A DNA stretch of 31,119 nt from assembly GCA_034096865.1 (NCBI GenBank), contig JAWQFJ010001870.1, positions 1-31,119 of the forward strand, written 5' to 3'. Positions 12,101-24,100 of this stretch are shown piece by piece. The position numbers and the translations under genes are program-made. How positions within the stretch are numbered: position 1 is the first letter of the stretch; each line of letters opens with the position of its first letter. Origin of the DNA: Theodoxus fluviatilis (taxonomy: Eukaryota > Mollusca > Gastropoda > Cycloneritida > Neritidae). Below the pieces are notes generated by a model, which searched no databases, was not told the origin of the DNA, and saw nothing but the letters and a program-made list of their open reading frames with translations.

Positions 12101-15100
12101 GAGAATTTCCATAATCAAGACGGGACAGAACAAGGGAAGTGACAAGGGTTTGAGTGGCCTGTTGTGAAAGATAGTGACGAATAGTGCTAATTTTCCTTAA
12201 CTTGTAGTAAGCTAACTGGCAAACTTTGTTCACATGAACTCTCATAGAAAGAACATCATCAAACATGACACCTAAATCTAACAGACTTTGAGAATTCTAT
12301 CTCACTCTGACCTATGGTTAGTTTCAGGGCCTGATCGAATTTGCCTCTACCACCAACCAGGAGAGCTTCAGTCTTTGAATCATTAAGTTTGAGTTTGTTC
12401 ACTCATGATCAAATTTTTTGGATGGACATTCATAGTATGGCATTTGAAAATTTAAAAAGTTCTTAACTACCTAAACCTCCCAACATTTAATAAGCTTTAA
12501 AATTTATTATTTCATGTAAATATATATTTGTGTTGTTGCCATGTTACCTGAACCAAACTTTTTTTTCTTCTTTTGCCTAATCCTAAGATTGCTTTCAGGC
12601 TGAGCAAGAGCGCATCCAGGCCAGCCTGAAGCGGCATGAGGAACAGATCAAGGAGGCACTGATGAAAGAGAGGAAGGACACAGAGAGGAGAGAGCGAGAC
12701 AAGTCCCCTGACCACAGGTAGGCCATGGCTGGCTTGTGTGGGAGGGTGTACATCTAAAATTCCCTGTGGCAGGTGATAACTTTCATTGCACCAGCAACTA
12801 TGGTTGTCCTTGGAGCAGATGCTGAGATACCTTAGACAATGATGCCAAGTCAGATGTTTCATGACATGCTTTCACAGCACAGAAAATGGAGTGAAAGAAG
12901 TTTCTACAGAACTACAACCTTGAGTAGCCCTGCCCTGCAGTGTTGTCAGTTAGGCAGACTGGTCTCTACGTGAGTGATGCTTCTCTTTGTACTATCAGTT
13001 GTGGTTTTTCCCAACATAGAATGCAGTGAATTTGCTCTGTGTGTCAGTGTGTGTGTGTGTGTGTGAGAAAGTGTGTCTTTGAGTGTGTGTGTGTGTGTGA
13101 GTCTTTGAGTGTATTTGTGTGTGTGTCAGAGAGAACTGAACTGAACAAATTTTAATGTGTAGGCCACTTGCCCATTCCATTAAAACAAAGCATGAGCGAA
13201 ATACTGTTACGTACAAGAAGTTCTAAAACTGGCAACCAGATTCAAAGTAAGCAAAGCGCGCACGGGTGCATTGAATCAATTTCATGAGAAAGTTTCTGTT
13301 CTGCATGCAGCCTGAGAAAGAGAGAGTTGGCTGTCTGTGGTAGGTCTGTAGGTCATGACTGTGAGAAAAGAAACCATGCTTGGGTGGAGAACAAACACCA
13401 AGAGTGCGAGAAGGGCACGAGTTGGAAAGTTCAACATGTGAGAGTGTGACGTGAGTGTAGAGCCATAGGAAAGGTGAGGAAAGTTCAACATGTTGTGAGA
13501 GTGTGACGTGAGTGTAGAGCCTTAGGAAAGGTGAGGAAATTTCAACATGTGAGAGTATGACGTGAGTGTAGAGCCATAGGAAAGGTGAGGAAAGTTCAAC
13601 ATGTGAGAGTATGACGTGAGTGTAGAGCCATAGGAAAGGTGAGGAAAGTTCAACATGTGAGAGTATGACGTGAGTGTAGAGCCATAGGAAAGGTGAGATG
13701 AGGTGCAAGTGTCTGGATGTACAACTGTAAGAATTCAGCAGTTGCTTTGATGCAGTGTTGGGAAATCATTTGGGAAATGCCATCGGCCTTGAGGCTGTGG
13801 ATGTTGCCTCCAATTCACCACCAAACTGCACTGTTGAAAAGTGTGTGTGAGAATCTGCCATCTCGTGTATAAATGTACATTTGATTGGGTGTTTGTGTAC
13901 GAGTGATATGATATAAAGTGTGTGTGTGTGTGTATGTGTGAGTGTATTTTGCAGGACATCAGGTGGGAAACCTTGACTGCTGACAGTAGCACCTGGAGGC
14001 AGCTCACCCTCGCAGGCACCAAGGTCTCTGAAGTGGAGTGCCTGGCCAGCCTTGACCTGAAAGACGTCCAGATAAGATGGAGGATCAAAAGCTGCTGCTG
14101 CTGCTGCCGTAGCCCGCCCTGTATGCTGAACCTCCCCTGTTCGTCAGAGTTTGGCCTACAGTCCCACATGCGACGGCACTGACGTCATCTTTTCTTCACA
14201 AAGGACTTCAGTGATAATGATGGTGTGTGCGAGAGAGAGAGAGAGAGAGATTGAGTGCGCACATTTGTATGTGTGTGCACACAGTGTGTGCATAGGTTTG
14301 TTGATGTATGTGTATTGAGAGAGAGAGAGAGAGAAGATAGGGTGGTGCATGGGTGGCATTGAGAGTGTTGCACAGGCAGACACATGGATGTCATTGGTGC
14401 CAGCTGTTCCTTGCTCCGCAGTTCCTCCAGGAGAGGCCGATCACGCAGCCGCTCCCCCAAGGCAGAGGCCGAGGAGGAGAAGTCACCCAAGTCCTCCTCT
14501 CCCCAGCAGACAGAGGAGAAGGCTGGGGAAGAGAAGGCCAAGGATGACAAATCGGATGACAAGGAGAACGTCAAGTGAGTGTCCTTGCCGAAGCATGGCG
14601 GAGTGGCTTGCTTGCTTGCAGATAAAATAGTTTGCCATGGAACACGACAGATGAGACCAACTACCTGATGTCGGTTTAAAGTTTCTGGCTGAGCTGAACC
14701 AATTTTTGACTCACATGCAAAGCAAAAGTGAGTCTATGTACTCACCTGTTTCGGGCATAAGGGCGTCCGGGCGTCCGTAAAAACTTTAACGTCAAATTTT
14801 TTTCGGAGACTTAAGTCTATCAACACCCAATTTGGCATGATGGTGTATGATGACAAGGCGTCAAAAAACATACATAGTGACTTGACCTTGCTTCAAGGTC
14901 AAGGTTGCAGGGGCCGTAAATGTTGTAAAAAAAAAACTGCCATTTTTTCACATTTTCCCAATTTTCTCTGAAGTTTTTGAGATTGGATACCTGACCTATG
15001 TATGGTGTATAGGGCAAAGTAATCCCTATCTTTTGATACCAGTTTGATTGACCTTGTGCCAAGGTCACAGGAGCTCTATAAAGTTGGATTGTATACATAT

Positions 15101-18100
15101 TTTGAAGTGACCTTGACCCTGAACTATGGAAGATAACTGTTCCAAACTTCTTAACATTGTAGTACACATGTTATACTTTCATCATGAGACACATTTGGTC
15201 ACATATCATTAAGGTCAAGGTCACTTTGACTCTTATGAAATGTGACGAAAATGGGGTAGTGAACCACTAAAAGTGACCATATCTGATGGTAGAAAGTGCC
15301 AATAAGCACCATTGTGCTTCCTATGTCTTGAATTAACAGCTTTGTGTTGCATGACCTCGGATGGGTCAAGGTCACATGTATTTTGGTAGGGAAAATGTGC
15401 AAAGCATTTCTTAGTGTATGATGTCATTGGTAGGTTTAGTTGTTTGACCTTGACCATGAAGGTCAAGGTCATGTAAAGGTCATGTCAAGGTCAAGCATGT
15501 GAGTCGTATGGGCTTTGCCCTTCTTGTGTCAAGTTTCTCTAAGTACGTACTCAATAAATCTTGTTTGTCTTATATGTGCATGATGAGAAAAGTTTCTTTC
15601 AAAGGCAATGAATGAAGTACCTTGATTGGTGTAGATTCCCATTGTACTTCAGGTTGGAAGTGTCATGCTCACTGAAGCAGTGCATTTCTTGGTGTGCTGG
15701 GTGGTGTGGGACATTCTCAACACAGCTCGTTGCTTTGCAGGTCAGCAGAGAAAGACGGCAAGGAGGACAAAAGCAAGGCTGACAAACCAAAGGACAGGAA
15801 GAAGGACAGAAGGGACCGCAGCCGATCTCGCAGCCGAGACCGTAGGAAGGAGAGGTCCCGCTCTCGGGATAAACGGAAGAGACGGTCAAGGTGGGAGTGT
15901 GTGCTTGCCGTGTTTTCTGAACTGCACTGTTGGCTCATGTTACCACTAATCCCCCATCAGAACCTGACGTCTATTGTACTTAGACTGTAGGTCTAGGGAA
16001 GTTTAGAAATTCGTGGCAATTGCTTGAGGGATAAAGGGACCATACTGGACAAAGGCTTTGGAAAATGCTTGCAGGTACTTACTGCTCTGAGTGGTTTCGT
16101 CTTTGCCAAGGTCCTGGTGACCTTGAGGTTCTTGGAAGTTTCTATTTGAGGGGCAGGCGTGGCATGTATGGTAATTGAGATGAAACTGTTTGGGAATATC
16201 TCTTCAAGCGTCCCTGCTTGTCAAAGTCCCAAGTGACACTGCAGAGCAGCGTGCAGGCTTCTCTCTCTCTCTCTAACCATCACAAGCAAAGGCCAGGTAG
16301 CTCACCAGTTGAATGCACTGACACTAAGCTATGAGGACCTTGTCAACTGCTGGTAGTGACCAATTCTCTAAGCTTCGATGTCTTTGGCAAGACCTTGAAG
16401 TTGTAACTAATGACTGGCATCATCCTTCACCCGACCTGTGACTTGTTTACAGTCACTGTACCCTCACCATCAACATCCTTGATTCAGGTCCAGATCCAGA
16501 CGTCGCTCCTCACCTCGTCGCCACTCTCCCCGTCGGTCCTCGCCACGCCGTCGCTCCCCACACAGACGGGGGTCACGATCTCCCCGCCGCCACTCTCCAC
16601 CAGGCCGTCCTGGCCGCCAGGAAGCAGGCATCCGCCGCCGCCCCATGCGGTCCTCCCCTCCCAGGGGTGCTCCTGTCAGGCGCCCAGAGAAGAAGTACGA
16701 GCCCTTGCCTTGTGACGCCTGTCCAAAGTTTGGTGGTTGTGAATTTGTGTTCAGCCCTTGCCTTGTGACGCCTGTCCAAAGATTGGTGGTTGTGAATTTG
16801 TGTTCAGTTCCCTGCACAAGGAACGTAAGCAATCCACTTCCGCTCTAAATTCGTTGTTTGAGAGTTGTTATCCCGGCACGATTCTGTGGAACCGGCTTCA
16901 CTTTCAGACTGCTGCTAGTATCCTAGCCCTGCAGAGTTTGCGACAAATGAATCATGCGTTTCGCTCTGGCAGCAGACTTGTTGAAAAAAGGGGGGTATTT
17001 CTTCTTAATTTAGCTGCTGACTTGGTAATCTGAAGCTTGATAATAGAAATATGAAGTTGGACAAAAGTCTTCTTGCTTCTTTTTTCTTGGTAATAGAGGT
17101 GTGATGTTGATGACTTTGCACAGTGCCTTTTCCATGGTTTGGTTTGCACACAAAAAAGATTGGGGTTAGAAGATGTTATGGAATGGACGTGGAAGACCTG
17201 AAAGAAGGGTTGATGTGGAGAAAAGGCAAACGAGAAGAATACGGGATGGTGTGAAATGAAGACAAGGCATGAGGAGAGAAGACAGAGAGGAGGAGTATAG
17301 GCATTGCATGTGATGGAGAGAAGACAGAGGGGATAGAAGTAGGAAAGGGAAGACGACTTGTAGGAGTGACTGAAGAAGGAAGTTGACAGGAGACTTGCCG
17401 TCTTGTTGCAGGACAGCCAGGTCCAGTTCCGAGAGCGGCAGCTCCGACAGCTCAGGGTCGCACTCCCCCTCAGCCAAGGGCAAGAAGAAGTCGTCGTCAT
17501 CGTCTGAGGTACGGAGCCTGCTCTGAGGAGATGCTGTGCATGAATGAGTGAGCTGTTGCCGTTTTTGTAACATTGTTGTTCCACAGGTCCCTATAGTAGA
17601 AATTGTCACTGATGCTACTGGCCTGCTGTCCCTGGCTGGCTGTCATTGTTGTTGATTATCTCAAGGATTTAAGATTTACGCGTTATGTCTCATATTGTGT
17701 TATTCCGTCCATTGCTGCCGTTGCCGTGCTGCCTATAGCTGCTAGCAAAGAGTTAAGACTAGTTCATTCTTCTAGATGTTGTGCTTGTGTTGCACCTTGG
17801 ACATGAAATGATCACTGAACTGAACATGTCCAGTGAGGAAACGGAGGAGAGCCCATCTCCTTGCTGACAGTTAGAGGCATTTGGGAATGGCAGCAAGTAC
17901 AGTAAGGCAGTATGGAACAGAATAGGTTGAAAGTGACTGAGCAGAGGCTTGCATTGGCTTTGCATTATTCCACTGAGATAGAGCAAAACACAGTAGTTGT
18001 TTTTTGCTGTACCACTGCTCACTGTGCCACGAGATGTTGATATCTTTTGCTTGGATTTTTTACTGTGTGCTATTGACTTGGTATGTGAGAGTTAAGGGGG

Positions 18101-21100
18101 GACATGGCGTACAAAAACGGATTAATAGAAAATAATTCATAACTCAGCAAATATGAAAGCTATACTAATGAAATTTTATACAGAATACAAACACACTGGA
18201 AGGTATATTTAAACAAAATTTTATTGCTGAAGACTTAGTTGTTCATGTGTTATAGCAAAATAACTGAAAAATAAACATACCAATTTTCTCCCCTCCGTGA
18301 AATTTTAATTAATAACCTTTTTATGATCAACAATGATTTTAAACAAAGAAGAAGGTCTATATTATTCAATAAGATATAATAAGTGGATTACTAACACTTC
18401 TAACTAATTTTAGTGGAATTTAGAACAAGTAACCAAAAAATGTGCTCCGGGCATAACATAATTAAATTTTTACAAAAATTAAGCAAATTCAGCTACACCT
18501 TTCTGATTGGTCTTATTGAATGCAGTATTTATTCATACATATACACACACAATTTCAGAAAGCTATCTCAATCCTAAGTGACTTTATTTTTGGGGAGAAA
18601 ATCACTACCGTTGAAATAAAAACCACATTATGAGAAAATTGACTTTAAAGTTTGAGAAAGATTAAACGTTAACTACAACTGAACCATAACAGATACAATT
18701 TAATAACATAACTCATTGAATGTGTCGTTTATTTGTTATCATTGTAGCAAACTTTCAACTTATTATCTTATTTCAAAATATCAGAATAATTAGGTGAAAA
18801 GCATCACCTGTAGCAAAACATTCCCGTTTTCTGTAAGAATCGCGTAATCACGGCAACTTCCGCCGTGATAACAGCTTCGTTCAGTGCCGTGTCTGTAGAT
18901 AAGAACGCGATCGCTGTTGTATCACAACCTCCAGAGGCTGTTGACACGACTTAATTTCTTTTCTGGGCTTGCTTTTTCCGTCCATTTCTGCATCTTCCGT
19001 GGAATTGTCTCGATCGAGATAGCGCGAACTTTCGCGCGCTGTAAGCACACTTCGGAAAGAACCGATGTTTGCTTCGGCGGCCGACGTTCAGGCCGGAAAC
19101 AGCCGAAGTACGGTTCGGCCGTTTCCGCCTACCACTTCCGCCAGTCGAAGTACGGTTCGGCCGTTTCCGCCAGCCACTTCCGCCTGATCACGCTGTGATC
19201 ACGCACACAAGCGGCCAATCAGAGCCTAGCTGAGAGACAGGCCGTTATTTCGAAGCTTTCCATTGGTTTGCACTGCCCTCCGATTTGTACTTCGTGTGCC
19301 TTCGGTAATTATTCTTCGGTACCGGAAACAGTTGCAACGTAAAGCCGGGAAATGAAGCTTCGATGCGATACCAAACATGTGGCGTTCTTTGGAAGGAAGA
19401 TGCTGAAACTAAGCTTTCAAATCTGTGCATTTTGGCTTCCTGGTTAGTACTTTTTTTTAATCTAGCGGTGGGTACCTTACAAAACAAATTGGTTTAAAAT
19501 ACTTTGAAACCTAAGCCAGCAAAATCGATCGCACACACGTGTAGCGGAGATGTTGTAGATTCCAAATCCGCGCTTAACACGAAACTCAATTTCTGAAAAT
19601 TTTTCATGAAATTCTGCAGGCCGTGTCCCCCCTTAACTTCATGATCAGCATACTTGGTCTGTAACGAAGTTGTGTAGTGTATGCTCCCCTCCCCCCCGAA
19701 TTACTGGTCATGCTGCTGCAGGAGTTGTTTGCCAGATGCCTGACTGCAGCACTGCCTGATGCACTTGCAGGACAGTGGTGATGACAAGACGTCGCCTGAG
19801 AAGATGAGCATCCAACAGCGCCGCAACTACCGCACACAGATTGACACTGCCAAGGCTGATGACTCGTCATCTTCATCATCGTCGTCATCTGATGAATCTG
19901 ATAGGGGTAGGTGGACATGTTGCACAGCTTTCCCTATAATCCTGTTGAATGTTGCAGTTGAAATCTGCCGATGGCTATGCTGCCTTTTTGACTCACATGC
20001 GAAGAAAAAGTGAGTCCATGTACTCACTCGCCCTTTTCGTCCGTCCGGGCGTCAGGGCGTCCGAAAACTTTAACGTTGGATTTTTCTCGGAGACTATTAA
20101 GTCTATCAATACCAAATGTGGCATGATGGTGTATGATGACAAGGCCTCAAAAAACATACATAGTGACTTGTCCTTGCTTCAAGGTCAAGGTCGCAGGGGC
20201 CATAAATGGTGTCTAAAAAACAGTCATTTTTCACATTTTCTCTGAAGTTTTTGAGATTGGATACCTGACCTATATATGGTATATAGGGCAAAGTAAGCCC
20301 TATCTTTTGATACCAGTTTGGTTGACCTTGCTTCAAGGTCAAGGTCACAGGAGCTCTTCAAAGTTGGATTGTATACATATTTTGAAGTGACCCTGACCCT
20401 GAACTATGGAAGATGTTTCAAACTTAATAATTATGTGGGGCACATGTTATACTTTCATCATGAGACACATTTGGTCACATATCATCAAGGTCAAGGTCAC
20501 TTTGACCCTTATGAAATGTGACCAAAATGGGGTAGTGAACCACTAAAAGTGACCTGGGCCTGTATGCACGTCAGAAGCGGTTAGCATAAACGCGTTTAGA
20601 GCTTAAACGCGGTTAGCTACACGGGCCCTACAGTCTGGGCCTGCAGACGTCGGTCCGTTTAGTGGACTAATCGCGTTATCGGTATGCACGTCAATCTGGT
20701 TAGCCTATCCTATACGGATTTTCGCGTATAAAGTTATCGCACCTCCGAGGTCCGATAGAGGGCCTAAACGCGTTTTTCCGAGCACGACAGCGGCGTCTTC
20801 TGCGAAGAAACTGGATTTTCCGGAACCGGGTGGGAATGGAGGGTGGGGATAGTGGGTGGGGATGGGAGGTGGGAATGGCGGGTGAGGATGGGGTGGGTGG
20901 GGATGGGGGTGGGGATGGAGGATGGGGATGGGAGGTGGGGAGGAGGAGGAGGGGAGGAGGAGGGGGAGGAAGAGGGGGAAAAGGAGGAGGGGAAGAGGGG
21001 GAGGGGGGAGGAGGAAGAGGGGTAGAGGGAGAGGGGGAGGGGAAGAGGAGGGGGGAGGAGGGGGAGGGGGATAAAGAGGGGAGGAGGAGGAGGAGGACGG

Positions 21101-24100
21101 GGGGGAGGAGGACGGGGAGATGGAGGAGGAGGGGGAGGGGAAGAGGGGTAGGAGGACGGGGGGAGAGGAGGGGGAGGAGGAGAGGGAGGAGGACGGGGGG
21201 GAGGAGGGGGAGGAAGAGAGGGGGAGGACGGGGGAGAGGAGGAATGTTGAATGCATGAATAGGTCGTGCATTGCCAAAATTGGAAATGCGGGTCAATGCA
21301 CCTTCACGCGAAAGCACCTGTCAGTGGATCTCGTTGCGATATAACAACAATGAATTCCGCGCGTCAGCTATAAATAGACGTGCGCGAACTTGGAAGATCG
21401 GCCTGTGGATGACCTGCATTTCCATTTGTAAAAGATAAGCGCTTTAACGACCTATTGATGCAATTAACATACAGCTTTGATAAATTAATGCTGTTCGTGG
21501 CTTACATTTTCTTTGGATGGGTTTCTAGTGTCCCAATATACAGCTTTTTCCGTGAGAACCATAGACAGCGTGTGTGTGTTTAGCTATACGTCTCCGTTTA
21601 GCGCGATGTGCATACCAAATCCAGTTAGGGCTTATACGTGGTTAGGGCCCGTATAGCTAAACACACACACGCTGTCTACGGTTTGCACAGAAAAAGCTGT
21701 ATATTGGGACACTAGAAACCCCATCCAAAGAAAATGTAAGCCATGAACAGCATTAATTTATCAAAGCTGTATGTTGAATGCATCAGTAGGTCGGAAAAGC
21801 TGGTACATGTTACAATTCGCAATGCAGGTCGACACGGCGAAGAATCCGTGGCGACGGCTCCACTGCTTACATTGCGTGTTCGCACAGAAATCGCTGTATT
21901 TGGGGATACTAAAACCCCATCCAAAGAAAATGTAAGCCATGAACAGCATTAATTTATCAAAGCTGTATGTTGAACGCATCAATAGCTCGTGAAAGCTCCC
22001 ACGATTTTAAAATTGCAAATGCAGGTCGACGCGATATAGATATCTTATCTACACAAGAAGCGTCTATTGCCATGGCTTGGCACGAGAACGAGGCGCGGAG
22101 CAAAGGGACGTAACTCTAAATTCTGACCCCGCTTCGCGTAATGAAAATCGATTGAGTTCGCGGTGTCAGCAAAGATTATAGGTACCTATAATCTTTGGTG
22201 TCAGTTCCAGAATGTCTGGCCGACGAAATCTGAACTTACGAAATACTTCTTGGTCATCGTAGGTGTCGAAGGGATTAGTTCGGTCCCGGAAAATCCTGTT
22301 TCTTCGCAGAAGACGCCGCTGCCGTGCTCGGAAAAACAAAACGGCCGCCATATATTTACACGCGTTTAGGCCCTCGGAGGTGCGATAACTTTATACGCGA
22401 AAATCCGTATAGGATAGGCTAACCAGATTGACGTGCATACCCATTGTTCCCGCCTATCCGCCCGTATAGGGGATAAACGCGATTAGTTCACTAAACGGAC
22501 CGACTTGCATACGGGCCCATATCTCATGGTAGAAAGTGCCAATAAGCACCATTGTGCTTCCTATGTCTTGAATTAACAGCTTTGTGTTGCATGACCTTGG
22601 ATGACCTTGACCTTGGGTCAAGGTCACGTGTATTTTGGTAGGGAAAATGTGTAAAGCATTTCTTAGTGTATGATGTCATTGGTATGTTTAGTTGTTTGAC
22701 CTTGACCTTGATGGTCACCTGAAGGTCAAGATCATATAAAGGTCAAGGTCAAGCATGTGAGTTGTATGGGCTTTGCCCTTCTTGTGTCCCTTGTTAAAGT
22801 CGTGGCATTAACTCATTCAAGGCGCAGAATTTCTCGTGCGTCTGTCCCCTGCAATCGCAGGAATATGGACCAAGTTTGAAAAATCATAGTAAAATAAATA
22901 CTGTAGCTACAAAGCTAAACTTGGTATGGCTAGAAAGGTCTTTCTTTGCCAAAACTAGCCAAATGCTGCACTTTGTCAAGCTAAGAAAACACTACACTTG
23001 CCATGACAGTAAGTAGAGCCACTATTTTGAAAAAAATAGGTCTTTCACCCAGCTCTCTTTCTCAGAGTGCCCACTGCTTGTTTCTTGGTCTAGAGCTCTA
23101 TAAAAAAGTGAACTTCAAAAAATGGCACAAAAACACACTGGAGAAATTTTGTGATGATTGTGTTTATTAGTCCTGAGTTACAATCAATATGAGCCTACAA
23201 TGAACTACCGATGATGGCGAGGTCGACCTAGTTTCAGCCAGCATGACAGCTTCGCTCTCATCCTCGCTCTCTGATACCTCATCATTAGCGAGAGGAAAAT
23301 CACCACTATCATCATCATCATGAAAGGGATCATCTACATCAGTTCCTATCTCATACAAAGCATCCTCTTCAGCATCAGAACCCTCCTCTATAGCAATTTC
23401 CACTGGCTCACCCACCTCGTGCTGCGATTCAAGCTCCGCCGCCATTACTGTTTACTTCGTGCCTCCTAGTGCATCGCTGATAAAGGTTATGGTCTGGCCG
23501 AGAAAGATCTGTGTGTGGATCTAAAGCTGGCAAACTATAGTACAGAGACTAATTGAAGACTAGACTAGTTCCCTAAACCATATTTTCCTTGTTGTAANNN
23601 NNNNNNNNNNNNNNNNNNNCCCCTCCCCGAAATCCCCCTGTGGTTTGTGGGTCAGAATAGACCCACTGTATCTCCCTACATGATTCGTAAGAGGTGAATA
23701 CATAAGGACATGGGGACTTGATTTGCGTGTACTCTAAACTGTTCTTGAGATTTCATGCTCAATGGCTTACATAGCCTACAAAGGCTGATAGGCCGTAAAA
23801 ATCCATTCATCCATCCCTTCCCCCCAAAAATATTTGGATAATTCAGTTTTTATTGAATGGCATTTTTTGCTGTCAACCAGGTTTTGCTAAGAGGAGTTTG
23901 TGTTTCTGGCAGGTCTCCATGGCAACGGCCTTCACCTCCCATGAGACGCAGTCATGATGCTTCAAATGACCGTCTACGGCGACGAGAGACAACATCTCCC
24001 CCTTATCCTCCTCGCCGTGCCTCCAGTTCCTCCCGCACCCGCCCCTCCCAGTCGCCCATGCCCCGTGTCCCCGCTCGGCGTTCCCCCACCCATTCCACCT

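Larger units (their letters stand above)
20555..22518. mobile_element. PIF/Harbinger-like element with long inverted ends
   Basis: An insertion of about 1.96 kb in the AGGTCA-rich repeat. Termini GGGCCTGTATGCACGTC and, reversed, GGGCCCGTATGCAAGTC. Inverted ends extend at least 190 bp (20637-20832 versus 22285-22518, the right arm having an extra 38 bp or so). Both arms encode the same transposase N-terminal peptide reading inward. The centre holds a purine tract and further inverted and direct repeats. It has no catalytic domain, so it is non-autonomous. A 3-bp target duplication, usual for the superfamily, could not be confirmed (CCT versus CAT at the edges). Confidence 0.8.
19985..22784 (+). 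mobile_element. AGGTCA-rich interspersed repeat, copy 3, split by insertion
   Basis: Left part 19985-20554 and right part 22519-22784 are collinear with the copy at 6645, and the junction falls within one unique place (aaaagtgacc / atatctcatgg). The intervening sequence is a later Harbinger-like insertion. Intact AGGTCAAGGTCA or complement motifs lie at 20336, 20488, 22602 (reversed), 22697 (reversed) and 22740. Confidence 0.85.

Noticed and set aside
14349..14630. Overlapping Arg/Pro-rich + strand ORFs over exon e
   Set aside because: They are out-of-frame readings of SRRM1 exon e; only the frame giving SSSRRGRSRSRSPK joins the neighbouring exons.
16695..16848. Extension of exon g into CDACPKFGGCEFVF and beyond
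   Set aside because: The stretch is produced by a tandem duplication, lacks SRRM1 similarity, and the donor at 16694 restores the exact phase for exon h.
20700..21317. Long Pro/Ser-rich and Gly/Glu-rich ORFs
   Set aside because: They are translations of the polypurine tract within a transposon.
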